A DNA stretch of 64,000 bases, taken from positions 62,001-126,000 of the forward strand of contig NZ_FUYV01000010.1 in NCBI RefSeq assembly GCF_900168165.1, given 5' to 3'. Under the pieces are notes generated by a model, which was not told where the DNA came from, ran no database searches, and worked only from the letters and a program-made list of their open reading frames with translations. The stretch's first letter is position 1. Every line of letters starts with the position of its first letter. Shown here in pieces: positions 1 through 8,642 of the stretch. Position numbers and translations under genes: made by a program. Source of the DNA: Alkalitalea saponilacus (lineage in GTDB: Bacteria; Bacteroidota; Bacteroidia; Bacteroidales; Marinilabiliaceae).

Positions 1-1382
1 ATATACTTATACCCAACCGGGCTGTTTTCCTGTTTGTATTCTATCAGAGCGTTTACTATCCGGTCGAAAAGCTCCTGAGTCCCCCGATAGCCTATGTGAT
101 GCATACGTGACGCTCCAAATCTGTCGTGTATGGGAAACCCGATTCTGATGATGGGGATTTTCATTTCACGGGCTATGTAATATCCTTTGCTGTTACCAAT
201 CATAATGTCGGGTTTGAGTTCCTGCATCATTTCACGCATGGTGGCGAAATCGGAGCCATCAGCAAAAATTGTTTCATCGCTTTGTTCTGTGATTTCATTC
301 ATGGCGCTTTTCATAACTCCACTGGAAGCACCGGAGGCAACCAACACCGGAATGATTCCAATCTCCTTTAGAAATGCTGAAATGGCGATGACAAAATCTT
401 CCTCTCCATATACCACTGCTCGCTTTCCAAACACATATTTATGGGCATCCACGTAGGCATCTATCAATCTGCCACGTTCTTTAATGTGTTTTTCGGGAAC
501 TGGCGATTTAGAGAATTCAGACAGTATATTCATGAATTTGTCAGAAGCATCAATCCCAATGGGCATGTTCAACTGATGGTTTGTAACCAACATTTTTTCC
601 TGTAACCATTCACCGGCACTGTTAATTGAGCCATGCATGCTTTTCCCGCCGCGGTTAAAAACGGTTCCAAATTCAATGGAGGCATTTGCAGAGCCGGTTT
701 TCTCCAGCTCCGGAATGGTCGTTCCTCCGGTGGGAATTAGTTGGTATTCATGCGTGTGTACGTTGTCGAGCGTTTCTGAATAGTCGGGAAAAATGGTGGC
801 TTTTATACCTAAGTCGCTGCACAGTTCTTTGAGGTACCTGATGTCGGCCGGGGAAACAAATCCCGGAAACAGGTTGATATGTTCTCCTTTTTTCCCTTGT
901 ATGGCAAAACGGGCTACTGCTGCTATGGCAGCCTGATGGAAACCATTCATGTGAGTGCCGCAATAACTTGGTGTGGCTACATTGAAGAAAAGCGGCTGGT
1001 GCTGGTTTTTCGTCTGCTCGGAATAGTCTCTGACAAGCGCATCTACATCTTCTCCAATGGTTTCACTCAGACAAGTGGAGGCTATTCCGATGACTGCGGG
1101 GCGATATTGCTGAATGATATTGTTTATGCCGGTTATAAAATTCTGTCCACCACCAAAAACCGCCGCTTCCTCGCTGAAATTTGTGGAAGCAATGTCCACC
1201 GGCTCCTTATAATGGCTAATCATATATCTGCGGATATAAGTACTGCAACCCTGAGAACCATGTATGAGCGGAACACACCCCTCGATACCTTTAAATACCA
1301 ATGAAGCTCCCAATGGGGCGCACAACTTACATGCATTCCGGGTGGAAGAGGTTGCTTTGTTTATGGTGGTTGAAGTTATCAT
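1..1382 (-). CDS. nifN: Nitrogenase FeMo-co assembly protein NifN (3' end outside window)
   Basis: About 460 residues are visible, starting at an ATG complementary to 1380-1382 and still open at base 1. NifE2N2 is the scaffold on which the FeMo-cofactor precursor is matured. The N-terminus has Cys18 and Cys21, then EGC (Cys36) and the NifK/NifN-type HGSQGC motif (Cys46), followed by STCLSETIGEDV near residue 105. It lies about 200 bp downstream of nifE on the same strand, the usual nifE-nifN order. It is close to NifK in pattern, but the nifK gene is present separately, so NifN is the better call. Some relatives carry a NifN-NifB fusion; the end is not visible, so that cannot be decided here. 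Confidence 0.9.
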   Translation of the reverse strand, partial: MITSTTINKATSSTRNACKLCAPLGASLVFKGIEGCVPLIHGSQGCSTYIRRYMISHYKEPVDIASTNFSEEAAVFGGGQNFITGINNIIQQYRPAVIGIASTCLSETIGEDVDALVRDYSEQTKNQHQPLFFNVATPSYCGTHMNGFHQAAIAAVARFAIQGKKGEHINLFPGFVSPADIRYLKELCSDLGIKATIFPDYSETLDNVHTHEYQLIPTGGTTIPELEKTGSANASIEFGTVFNRGGKSMHGSINSAGEWLQEKMLVTNHQLNMPIGIDASDKFMNILSEFSKSPVPEKHIKERGRLIDAYVDAHKYVFGKRAVVYGEEDFVIAISAFLKEIGIIPVLVASGASSGVMKSAMNEITEQSDETIFADGSDFATMREMMQELKPDIMIGNSKGYYIAREMKIPIIRIGFPIHDRFGASRMHHIGYRGTQELFDRIVNALIEYKQENSPVGYKY

Positions 1383-1384
1383 GG

Positions 1385-1570
1385 CGTTTTTTATGTTCAA
1401 GGTTTTAATGTTTATGGTTCAGAGTTTATGGTTTATAGTTTATAGTTGTTTAATGTTTTAGGTTTAATGTTTAAAGTTTATGGTTCAGGGTTTATGGTTT
1501 AGGGTTGATGGTTGTTCAATGTTTTAAATTTAAAGTTGAGAGGTAGCGATTATTGATTGAATGTTTAAAT
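1385..1570. repeat. Degenerate phrase repeat between nifE and nifN
   Basis: The spacer is built almost wholly from short variants of GGTTTATGGTT, GGTTTAATGTT, AGTTTATAGTT and GGTTGATGGTT. Read on the minus strand these are ATAAACC, TTAAACC and ATCAACC phrases. The same vocabulary recurs at about 8455-8640, 31795-32031 and 33060-33125. Since nifE and nifN are probably cotranscribed, the repeat would lie inside the nif mRNA. Confidence 0.7.
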
Positions 1571-1586
1571 TGACTCCTTATGTGTC

Positions 1587-2927
1587 TTATGTGGTTTTAA
1601 GTTTGGTGAATTTCCATACCGGGCTCATAATGGTTGCATGAATTTCTTTAGCAAAATTCATCATGCCTTCGTATCCGGCCAGAGCTTCTTTTCGTTCGTG
1701 ATTGTGGTCGCAAAACCCGATTCCGATTTTATAGGCAATGGGGCGTTCTTTAACGCCTCCTATAAATACATCGGCTTGTTTCTCCTTTACAAAATTTGAA
1801 AGCTCCACCGGATTGGAATCATCCACTATGATGGTATCTTCATCGCTCAGTTTTTTTATGATTTCGTAATCATCGGCATTGCCGGTTTGTGAGCCAACTA
1901 TCACCGTTTTCACACCTATTAGCCGAAGTGCTTTTATCAGCGAGATGGCTTTAAAGGCGCCGCCAACGTAGATGGCGGCTTTTTTCCCTTCTAATTGTTG
2001 CCGGTACCATTGCAATTCCGGCATTAACTTTCCAATCTCCTCCTTCACAATTTGTTGAGCACTGTTCATCAACTCCTCACTTTTAAAAAACTTTGCTACT
2101 TCGTAAAGAGCTTCCGACATATCCTCGATGCCGAAATAGGAGACTTGCATAAATGGAATACCGTATTTTTCTTTCATCAGACGAGCCAGATGCGCCATGG
2201 AACCTGAGCACTGCACCACGTTAAGCGATGCGTTGTGCGCATTGCGGATGTGGTCCACACGACCGTCGCCGGTGATGGTGGCGTTGATGTGAATGCCCAT
2301 TCTTTGATAGTATTCGGTCAGAATCCAAAGTTCTCCGGCCAGGTTGAAATCGCCTAAAATATTGATGCTGAACAATGGTGTTGGCAGGTCGAGTGTTCCA
2401 ACCAGATTGAAAAGTGCCTCACAGGCTACTTTATAGCCATCCTTTTTTGACCCCTGAAATCCGGGAGCTTGTACGGGTAAAATTGGTATGTTCTTTTCCT
2501 GTGCAACCTGTTTGCAAATCTTTTCCACATCATCGCCAATAATTCCGACAATGCAGGTGGAATAAACAAAAGCTGCTTTGGGACTGTACTTGTCTATCAG
2601 TTCTGTGAGGCCTTTGTAGAGTTTGGGTTCCCCGCCAAAAATCACCTCTTTTTCGCTCAAATCGGTGGAGAAACTCATGCGGTGCAACTCGGGGCCGGAT
2701 GACATGGCTCCGCGGATGTCCCATGTGTATGCGGCACAGCCAATGGGTCCGTGAATGATGTGGAGCGCATCGGCAATGGGGTATAAAACCACTCTTGAGC
2801 CGCAAAACACACAGGCCCGCTGACTTACACTCCCTGCAACGCTGGGTTTGTTGCAGTCCATCTTGCCGGTTTCAACTCCGGAACGAGCAACCTGCTTCTG
2901 ACGTTGTGTGAGAATGTAACTGGCCAT
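1587..2927 (-). CDS. nifE: Nitrogenase FeMo-co scaffold protein NifE
   Basis: 446 residues. NifE forms the alpha subunit of the NifEN scaffold that matures the NifB product into FeMo-co. The sequence shows the cluster-ligand pattern of the family: Cys39 and Cys42 (ACVFCGS), Cys64 in HGPIGCA, and Cys125 in YSTCIVGIIGDD. FGGEPKLYKGL (about 97-107) and the C-terminal ERPIAYKIGIGFCDHNHER segment are NifE-like. It differs from NifD by lacking the FeMo-co ligand context MCHRSINY seen in the separate nifD. It starts a second minus-strand nif unit (nifE-nifN) with its own 500-bp upstream region, which holds a perfect palindrome and a TGGCAC element. Confidence 0.95.
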   Translation of the reverse strand: MASYILTQRQKQVARSGVETGKMDCNKPSVAGSVSQRACVFCGSRVVLYPIADALHIIHGPIGCAAYTWDIRGAMSSGPELHRMSFSTDLSEKEVIFGGEPKLYKGLTELIDKYSPKAAFVYSTCIVGIIGDDVEKICKQVAQEKNIPILPVQAPGFQGSKKDGYKVACEALFNLVGTLDLPTPLFSINILGDFNLAGELWILTEYYQRMGIHINATITGDGRVDHIRNAHNASLNVVQCSGSMAHLARLMKEKYGIPFMQVSYFGIEDMSEALYEVAKFFKSEELMNSAQQIVKEEIGKLMPELQWYRQQLEGKKAAIYVGGAFKAISLIKALRLIGVKTVIVGSQTGNADDYEIIKKLSDEDTIIVDDSNPVELSNFVKEKQADVFIGGVKERPIAYKIGIGFCDHNHERKEALAGYEGMMNFAKEIHATIMSPVWKFTKLKTT

Positions 2928-2968
2928 AGTGAATAGGTATAGTTAATAATAGGTTCTCTTTACTATAG

Positions 2969-2983
2969 ATAAAAACCGTGCCA
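2969..2983 (-). promoter_or_regulatory. Possible sigma-54 type -24 element upstream of nifE
   Basis: Read on the minus strand, the site is TGGCACGGTTTTTAT, 42-56 bp before the nifE start. The TGGCAC half matches the -24 box exactly. The -12 half is TTAT and lacks the usual GC, so this is a weak call resting on the -24 half and on similar elements upstream of other nif genes in the window. Confidence 0.35.
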
Positions 2984-3090
2984 GTATGAATTTGAAGAAA
3001 TAATCCTTTGTTAAGGGTTGCTATTGTGAGTGTTACAGTTGTTTAGAACCGATAAAAATAATAGATTTATTACAACTGTGTAGGTATTAT

Positions 3091-3122
3091 AACAAAATCC
3101 TACCAATGGGTAGGATTTTGTT
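3091..3122. promoter_or_regulatory. Perfect palindrome upstream of nifE (CTAC-N6-GTAG core)
   Basis: Two perfect 14-bp arms, AACAAAATCCTACC and GGTAGGATTTTGTT, flank the 4-bp centre AATG. The core CTAC-N6-GTAG (3100-3113) recurs upstream of nifH and both nifX-like genes. The centre is about 180 bp before the nifE start. No minus-strand gene reads into it, so it is not a transcription terminator; an upstream activator site is the simplest reading. Confidence 0.55.
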
Positions 3123-3253
3123 AAAATTACTATTGTCGTTTTTGAATTCTGAATTAATTTTTAATCAAATCAGAAACTTTGTTTCTGTGTGTGAGGTGAA
3201 GTATGTGCATAGCTCTGGATCAAGCTTGAAATTGGAGCACTCCAATCATAAAC

Positions 3254-3300
3254 GATTTTTAGTCCCGATGAATCGGGATTAGAACGATAGATAAGATTAA
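3254..3300 (+). repeat. 47-bp dispersed repeat, copy 1
   Basis: GATTTTTAGTCCCGAT, a short turn, CGGGATTAGA and GATAGATAAGATTAA follow in order. The unit matches the reverse complement of 21788-21834 at 42 of 47 positions. It contains an internal stem (ATCCCGA against TCGGGAT). The function is unknown. Confidence 0.65.
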
Positions 3301-3403
3301 TCCTAAAATTAAGATCTATCTCTACTGCTCTATCTGTCTTTAATCTAACATTCTTCGCGTCTATAACATATTTAGAATATAAATTTAAACAGCTATTATG
3401 TTA

Positions 3404-3434
3404 TTGGAGTTCTATTTTGTTGATGGTATCTTTG
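3404..3434 (+). promoter_or_regulatory. Bacteroidota-type promoter of the SEC-C gene
   Basis: TTG at 3404-3406 and TATCTTTG at 3427-3434, 20 bp apart, match the -33/-7 consensus (TTG and TAnnTTTG). The -7 box ends 19 bp before the ATG at 3454. Confidence 0.65.
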
Positions 3435-3453
3435 CGTATAAAACTTAAGAAGT

Positions 3454-4785
3454 ATGAGCCATATTGGAAGAAACGATCCCTGTCACTGCGGTAGCGGTAA
3501 GAAATATAAAAAATGCTGCTTGGCAACTGATCAGCAAAAAGAGAGGGATGAATATTTATTAAGCAAGGAGTATTTGCCTGATGATGATTTGTTTGAAGAG
3601 GTTTTTGGTGAATATGATAAGTTTGATTTGAATTCTCTGGATTTCGGAGCCCTAAATGAATCCTTTGAAGATGATTATCCGAAAATTAGCACTGAAGAAG
3701 AGATAAAAGTGAATGATTGGTGGGAGAGATATAAAGAGATGGATGATCCTGAAGAAATTATCCTTCATTTAAAAACTTTTCTGGAAGAAAATACTATTGA
3801 AACCAATATTAATCTGGGACTTGAACATGAGGTGATCTTTGAACTTGTGGCTGAGTCTCAAAGAAGAGATTCTTTAGATAAGGCAATTGATTTTCTTTTT
3901 TATATGAGAGAACGGTATCCTGATATATATGTAAAAAGTGCGGGATATTATGATACAGACATAATTGTTTGGTTATGTTTAAAGGGGCGGACTGCTGAAA
4001 TAAGCCAATATTTAAATTACTTCGAGGAATTTCCTGTGAGATGGATTGAGAAGCTTTTTAAGGCGATTGACTTTCTCTTAGCTATTGGTCTGGATGCCCC
4101 GTTAGTTACATTTACTAAGAAAATATACAAAGAATTATGGTACTCCAAAGATGTGATGAATGGGGAGTCCATAGCAGATATCCCTTTTAATGAATTGGTC
4201 GCTCCTTTTTTGTCGGGAAGCGGTAGCGATGATGATATAAAATCTCTTACCGGTAAGTTGGCCGCAATGGAACTGGATTTTCATAAGGAAATTTATACCA
4301 CAGCCTACTGGCAACAAATCATTGAAGAATATCATCGTCCATTTGAAGTTTGGGATGTAAAATCTTTGGGAAAGCGGGAATTGATAAACAGGATATTTAA
4401 TAATTATATGCGATATCTTATTGAAAACAAGAGCCTGTCAATTCATGTGTCGCATTACTACACAAATTTACTGAAGGAGTTTTATGTCCTTTGGTTTACT
4501 CAGAAAAGAGATAAGAATAATCTGTTTAAAATTACGGAAAAGCAAATCAATTCAATAGTTGCCGAAATGGGTTCCGATTTTATACATCCGAAAGTGGTTA
4601 CCATTATGTCCGCTATAAACTCTCTTTCGATGTATGCCGAATATTTAGAAGTTTGTGGGAATTACACGGAGGAAGATAAAAAGAATCTGATTCAGGTATG
4701 TTCTAGAATTCACAAAGAGTTTTATGATTCATTTAAGCCTGTTGATATGGAAATCTTAGCCTTTGAGCGGTTTCCAATGTATTGA
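3454..4785 (+). CDS. SEC-C motif protein lying between nifK and nifE
   Basis: 443 residues. The first 23 residues are a SEC-C zinc-binding motif, NDPCHCGSGKKYKKCC, with the CxC...CC spacing seen at the C-terminus of SecA and in many small proteins. The remainder is acidic and helical, with no motif I recognise. It is on the strand opposite to the flanking nif genes, has its own promoter and is separated from nifK by a hairpin. I see no sequence reason to make it a nitrogenase component; it may be an insertion into the cluster. The function is unknown. Confidence 0.85.
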   Translation: MSHIGRNDPCHCGSGKKYKKCCLATDQQKERDEYLLSKEYLPDDDLFEEVFGEYDKFDLNSLDFGALNESFEDDYPKISTEEEIKVNDWWERYKEMDDPEEIILHLKTFLEENTIETNINLGLEHEVIFELVAESQRRDSLDKAIDFLFYMRERYPDIYVKSAGYYDTDIIVWLCLKGRTAEISQYLNYFEEFPVRWIEKLFKAIDFLLAIGLDAPLVTFTKKIYKELWYSKDVMNGESIADIPFNELVAPFLSGSGSDDDIKSLTGKLAAMELDFHKEIYTTAYWQQIIEEYHRPFEVWDVKSLGKRELINRIFNNYMRYLIENKSLSIHVSHYYTNLLKEFYVLWFTQKRDKNNLFKITEKQINSIVAEMGSDFIHPKVVTIMSAINSLSMYAEYLEVCGNYTEEDKKNLIQVCSRIHKEFYDSFKPVDMEILAFERFPMY

Positions 4786-4895
4786 TTGAGATTGATTTTC
4801 AAGTATAGAACTCTCAGGATGCGAGGAGGTATATAAAACTCAACCCGATGGCAATGCCTTGGGGGTATTCGCTCTGAATAGAGAGGCAAAAATTT

Positions 4896-4928
4896 ATTGA
4901 TTGGATGACTCAAAGTCATCCAATCAAT
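4896..4928. terminator. Convergent terminator hairpin, nifK and SEC-C gene
   Basis: The perfect 15-bp arms ATTGATTGGATGACT and AGTCATCCAATCAAT enclose the 3-base loop CAA. On the minus strand the stem is followed by AAATTTTT, so it should end the nifH-nifK transcript. It sits between the two converging stop codons. Confidence 0.8.
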
Positions 4929-4951
4929 ATAACTGAGTAAAGAAACGTGTA

Positions 4952-6331
4952 TTACATCTGAAATTCAATTTTCTCTTCTGGACATGTTCTGTCTTCATGG
5001 TCGAGCAGTGCGCCGATAATTTGCACTACAAGATTGGCGGCTCCCTGGTAACCTGTTTTTGGCATGTAGTTATGTCCGGAGCGGTCGGTAATAGGAAAAC
5101 CAAAGCGTACAAACGGAGTATCTTCATCGCGGGCAATGTATTTTCCATAAGTATTTCCAATGAGCAGGTCAACTCCTTCCTGCTTAATCCACTGGTGCAT
5201 TTGAAACATGTCGGCCCGTTCCCCGCTTTTAAATTTAGCTTCCGGAACGTTTTTCAGGATTTCTTTCATGCGGGCTTCGAATAGTTTTCCGGGAGTTCCG
5301 GTAACAGCATAAACGGGGCGCATGTCCAGCGAAACCAGAAATTCGCACAATGGAATCAGTGTGTCGGGGTCGCCCCAGAGGGCGACGCGCCTACCATAAA
5401 GTAATTTGGCACTATCGGCAACGAGGTCGACAAGGCGACCGCGTTCAAGTGTAACATCATCGGGAACGGGTACATTGGCGTGGCGACTCAGCGACATGAT
5501 AAACCGGTCGGTGGCTTTCAATCCAATGGGGATATCAACCATTTCAAACTTTACTTTACACTTGTTCTCGAGTGTAATACAAGCATCTTCGGTGGAGTAG
5601 GGGCCAAGTCCGATGGTGAATTTGCTGTCGCCGGTGGCTTTCATATCTTCCACTGTGGTTCCTCCCTGCGGATACATGTGGAATTTGCCGTCCATGGGCG
5701 CATCCAGCACTCCCGTTAAGTCGGGAAACATAATGGTTCGTGCTTCCAGAGCTTTGGCAAGCCGCTTGATTTCAGCCATATCGGATGGTTCCATCCAGCC
5801 TGCAACCAGATTTACCACATTTTTCTTTTTAGGAGTAGCTGTGGAAAAGGATTTTACGAAGGATGATACCTGGTTGGCATATCCGGTTACGTGGGTTCCC
5901 ACGTAACTGGGTGTGTTGCAGAATATCACGTGTTTTCCTTCGGGAATCATCCCGTCATCTTTGGCTTTCCCAATAATGGCCGTCATATCATCACCAATGG
6001 TTTCCGACAAACAGGTGGTATGAGCAGCAATAACATCTGGCTCGTAAACAGTGAAAATGGTGTTGATGGCCTGCACCAGGTTGGCTGTTCCTCCAAAAAC
6101 GGAGGAGCCTTCGGTGAATGAGCTGGTGGCTGCCATTACCGGCTCTTTAAAATGCCGTGTGAGAGCACTTCGGTGGTATGAGCAACAGCCTTGCGAACCG
6201 TGGCTGTGGGGGAGGCATCCATGCAGCCCCAGGGCTGCATACATGGCTCCCACGGGCTGACAGGTTTTGGCGGGATTTATGGTCAGCGCCTTCCTGTCTA
6301 TCTCTTTGGGAGTTGTGTGTCGTAATAACAT
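4952..6331 (-). CDS. nifK: Molybdenum-iron nitrogenase beta chain NifK
   Basis: 459 residues. It is the beta subunit of dinitrogenase, which shares the P-cluster with NifD. The expected P-cluster ligands are Cys24 (AKTCQPVGA), Cys49 (HGSQGC) and Cys107 (HTTCLSETIGDD). The protein lacks the roughly 50-residue N-terminal extension of proteobacterial NifK, as is usual for the clostridial/archaeal/green-sulfur type. It is the last gene of the nifHI1I2DK unit, 87 bp after nifD, and is followed by a strong hairpin. Confidence 0.96.
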   Translation of the reverse strand: MLLRHTTPKEIDRKALTINPAKTCQPVGAMYAALGLHGCLPHSHGSQGCCSYHRSALTRHFKEPVMAATSSFTEGSSVFGGTANLVQAINTIFTVYEPDVIAAHTTCLSETIGDDMTAIIGKAKDDGMIPEGKHVIFCNTPSYVGTHVTGYANQVSSFVKSFSTATPKKKNVVNLVAGWMEPSDMAEIKRLAKALEARTIMFPDLTGVLDAPMDGKFHMYPQGGTTVEDMKATGDSKFTIGLGPYSTEDACITLENKCKVKFEMVDIPIGLKATDRFIMSLSRHANVPVPDDVTLERGRLVDLVADSAKLLYGRRVALWGDPDTLIPLCEFLVSLDMRPVYAVTGTPGKLFEARMKEILKNVPEAKFKSGERADMFQMHQWIKQEGVDLLIGNTYGKYIARDEDTPFVRFGFPITDRSGHNYMPKTGYQGAANLVVQIIGALLDHEDRTCPEEKIEFQM

Positions 6332-6418
6332 AATTAATCAGGTTTAAGAATTTAAGGAAATCGGAAAATGGAAACCGGATTTCGGAAATAATTGCTTTTT
6401 AAAATAATGGCAGAGATG

Positions 6419-8047
6419 TTAGTAAGCATAAACGGCCTGAACCATTTCTTCTTTTTCCCAGGGGGCTTTCACCTCTTTCCAAATGGATGTGGACACCATC
6501 ATGGAAATGTCGTTGTAAAAATTGATGGCACCTTTAAAACCGGCATAGGGACCACCCGAATCGTAGTTATGCAACTGCTTTAGTGGTACTCCCATCTTCT
6601 GAACCACGTACTTCTCTTTTATTCCGGCACAGAAAATGTCAGGTTTGTACATCTCTATCAATTTATCCATTTCGTGGTGGCTAAGGTCGTCAATTACCAG
6701 AGCACCTTTTTCCATTTGAGGCATCAGGCCTTTGTAATCGTTGTACTCGAGATCGACTTGCTTTTGAATCTCCTCCAGTTTTTCTTTGGTCATGCGCTCT
6801 TTGTACCGTTTTTCGTCACGTTTAACGGTGATTTCCTCAATGTTACGGCTATCAGCATCAATTTTTATGGATGGTAAAACGCGTCGGCCTTCGTAGTCGT
6901 CACGATGACCAAATTCATAACCGGCAGCAACGGTTCTAATCCCCAACTCTTCGAACAGATCCTGATAATGGTGAGCTCTTGAACCCCCAACAAAGAGCAT
7001 GGAAGTTTTTCCGGTGGTTTTGGGCAGAACTGCTTCTCTTGCTGCTTCCACATCTTTCATCTCTTCGGCAATCACCTCTTCAACTTTCGCTATTAACTCT
7101 TCATCTTCAAAATAGGCCGCAATTTTACGCAGGGCTTTGGCAGTGGAATCTGCACCTATTAGGTTAACCTTTATCCAGGGTATTCCAAAGGAGGTTTCAA
7201 GCATCTCGGCCACGTAGTTGATGGAACGGTGGCACATTACCAACGAAAGATCGGCGGTGTGAGCCTGTTCAAATGACGAGATGGTTGAATTTCCCGAGAA
7301 AGTTGCAACCAACTCAATGCCGCATTTTTCAAAAATGCGTTCAATTTCGAAAGCGTCTCCACCAATGTTGTATTCACCCAACATATTAATTCTGTACTTT
7401 GTGCTTCCTTTTACAGTATCATCGTTGCCAATGAGGTGCTTGTACAATTGGTTGTTGGCAATGTGGTGACCGGCTGACTGGGAAACGCCCTTGTAGCCTT
7501 CGCAGGAAAAACCAAAGATGTTGATTTTGTTATCATACTCTTCCATCATCTGTTCTGCCACTTTGTGCACATCATCACCAATGAGTCCTACCGGACAGGT
7601 CGAGAATATTCCAATGGCTTTGGGATTGAAAAGTTCTACAGCTTCACGGACGGCTTGCTTGAGTTTCTCTTCTCCTCCAAAAACAATGTTGGAGTCCTGC
7701 ATGTCGGTAGAAAAGCAATAGGTGATAAAGTTTTCCTCGGCATCACTGGTAGTAGTGGTTTGGTTTCTCCGGGTTAGCCATGAGTAAAACCCGCAGCCAA
7801 TCGGCCCATGTGTGATGTTTACAATGTCCCGGGTGGGTCCAAGCACCACACCTTTGCATCCGGCATAGGTGCATCCTCTCTGGGTGATGATTCCCGGAAT
7901 GGTTCTGATGTTGGCCTGAATTTCGGGAATATTCTCAGGGTCGTTGTTGACGATCCCCTTTGCCCTCTTTTTTGCTACTTTATTGGGATATTTTTCAATC
8001 ACCGTCTCCCTGAATTTGCTCAGGTCTTTTTTATTCTTCATTCCCAT
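6419..8047 (-). CDS. nifD: Molybdenum-iron nitrogenase alpha chain NifD
   Basis: 542 residues. It is the catalytic subunit that holds FeMo-co. The P-cluster ligands are Cys59 (QRGCTYAG), Cys85 (HGPIGC) and Cys151 (STCPVGLIGDD). The FeMo-co ligands are Cys272 (LVMCHRSINY) and His493 (LKQLHNYDSGGPY). Relative to Azotobacter numbering, the shift between the two FeMo-co ligands shows an insertion of about 50 residues, a lysine- and glutamate-rich stretch around residues 380-440 that is typical of the clostridial-type NifD. A clear AAGGAGG lies just upstream. A second ATG two codons in (8041) is an equally possible start. Confidence 0.97.
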   Translation of the reverse strand: MGMKNKKDLSKFRETVIEKYPNKVAKKRAKGIVNNDPENIPEIQANIRTIPGIITQRGCTYAGCKGVVLGPTRDIVNITHGPIGCGFYSWLTRRNQTTTTSDAEENFITYCFSTDMQDSNIVFGGEEKLKQAVREAVELFNPKAIGIFSTCPVGLIGDDVHKVAEQMMEEYDNKINIFGFSCEGYKGVSQSAGHHIANNQLYKHLIGNDDTVKGSTKYRINMLGEYNIGGDAFEIERIFEKCGIELVATFSGNSTISSFEQAHTADLSLVMCHRSINYVAEMLETSFGIPWIKVNLIGADSTAKALRKIAAYFEDEELIAKVEEVIAEEMKDVEAAREAVLPKTTGKTSMLFVGGSRAHHYQDLFEELGIRTVAAGYEFGHRDDYEGRRVLPSIKIDADSRNIEEITVKRDEKRYKERMTKEKLEEIQKQVDLEYNDYKGLMPQMEKGALVIDDLSHHEMDKLIEMYKPDIFCAGIKEKYVVQKMGVPLKQLHNYDSGGPYAGFKGAINFYNDISMMVSTSIWKEVKAPWEKEEMVQAVYAY

Positions 8048-8065
8048 AATTGTTTCCTCCTTACT

Positions 8066-8431
8066 TTAGTCAAGTGTTAAATCTCCGGATTCTCCGTTTC
8101 TCACCCTGATGGAATCAATGGTGTTGACTACGAATACTTTGCCGTCGCCACTTTTTCCGGAATGATTGGCATCAATGATGGTTTTAACGGCCAGGTCTTT
8201 TTTATCGTCGGTAACCACCAGCGTGATGAGGCGTTTTGATTTAAATCGTGGTGTATCGGAGATGAACTCATGGTGCTGGGGATTGACCTCTTTGGCCTTT
8301 TCCAGGTCGCCGTGACCTTTTCCCCGCCCCAGTACTGCCATTGCAGTGAACGAGGGCAATCCTGCGTCCGAAAGAGCCACTTTGGTCTCCTGCATTTTGG
8401 CTATCCTAATTATTGCGAGTATTAGTTTCAT
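8066..8431 (-). CDS. nifI2: PII-like nitrogenase switch-off protein NifI2
   Basis: 121 residues of the PII family. With NifI1 it forms a complex that binds and inhibits dinitrogenase when 2-oxoglutarate is low, that is after ammonium addition. PII features are the N-terminal strand MKLILAIIRIAK, the VLGRGKGHG turn before a lengthened T-loop (about 45-70), and the SGDGKVFV segment (about 93-100) that forms part of the nucleotide-binding B-loop region. It lies 18 bp before nifD, and the order nifH-nifI1-nifI2-nifD-nifK is the conserved one for this class of cluster. Confidence 0.93.
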   Translation of the reverse strand: MKLILAIIRIAKMQETKVALSDAGLPSFTAMAVLGRGKGHGDLEKAKEVNPQHHEFISDTPRFKSKRLITLVVTDDKKDLAVKTIIDANHSGKSGDGKVFVVNTIDSIRVRNGESGDLTLD

Positions 8432-8432
8432 A

Positions 8433-8642
8433 TAATTCAGTTATCAGTTATCAGTGAACAGTTATCAGTGAACAGTTGTCAGGGTGATTAATAGTTTGTA
8501 GTTTAAAGTTGGAGAGTTGATGGTTGATGGTTGATGGTTGATAGTTGGGGCTTGATGGTTTTTTGTTAACTATAAACTATAAACTATAAACCCAGAACTA
8601 TAAACTCTCAACATTGAACCTCGAACCTAAAACTTTAAAACT
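8433..8642. repeat. Phrase repeats between nifI1 and nifI2
   Basis: The 211-bp gap in the nif operon begins with tandem CAGTTATCAGTGAA-like units (about 8438-8480), continues with four GTTGATGG/GTTGATAG units (about 8515-8550), then switches to the complementary vocabulary, ACTATAAACT repeated, and AACCTCGAACCTAAAAC up to 8640. The two halves are partly complementary, so the transcribed spacer could fold into a long imperfect stem between two cotranscribed regulatory genes. Confidence 0.7.

Larger units (their letters stand above)
2928..3453. other. Divergent intergenic region between nifE and the SEC-C gene
   Basis: 526 bp without a gene. From left to right it holds a TGGCAC -24-like element for nifE (2969-2983), a TGT-N10-ACA match (3079-3094), a perfect 14-bp-arm palindrome (3091-3122), a 47-bp repeat unit (3254-3300) with a second copy near 21.8 kb, and the promoter of the plus-strand SEC-C gene (3404-3434). 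I see no open frame of interest. Confidence 0.6.

Noticed and set aside
3079-3094. TGT-N10-ACA, the classical NifA upstream site
   Set aside because: A 6-base match is common by chance, it overlaps the palindrome and I find no similar site before the other nif units; the palindrome is the better candidate.
8433-8642. Possible CRISPR array
   Set aside because: The units are short and degenerate without constant spacers, and no cas gene is present.
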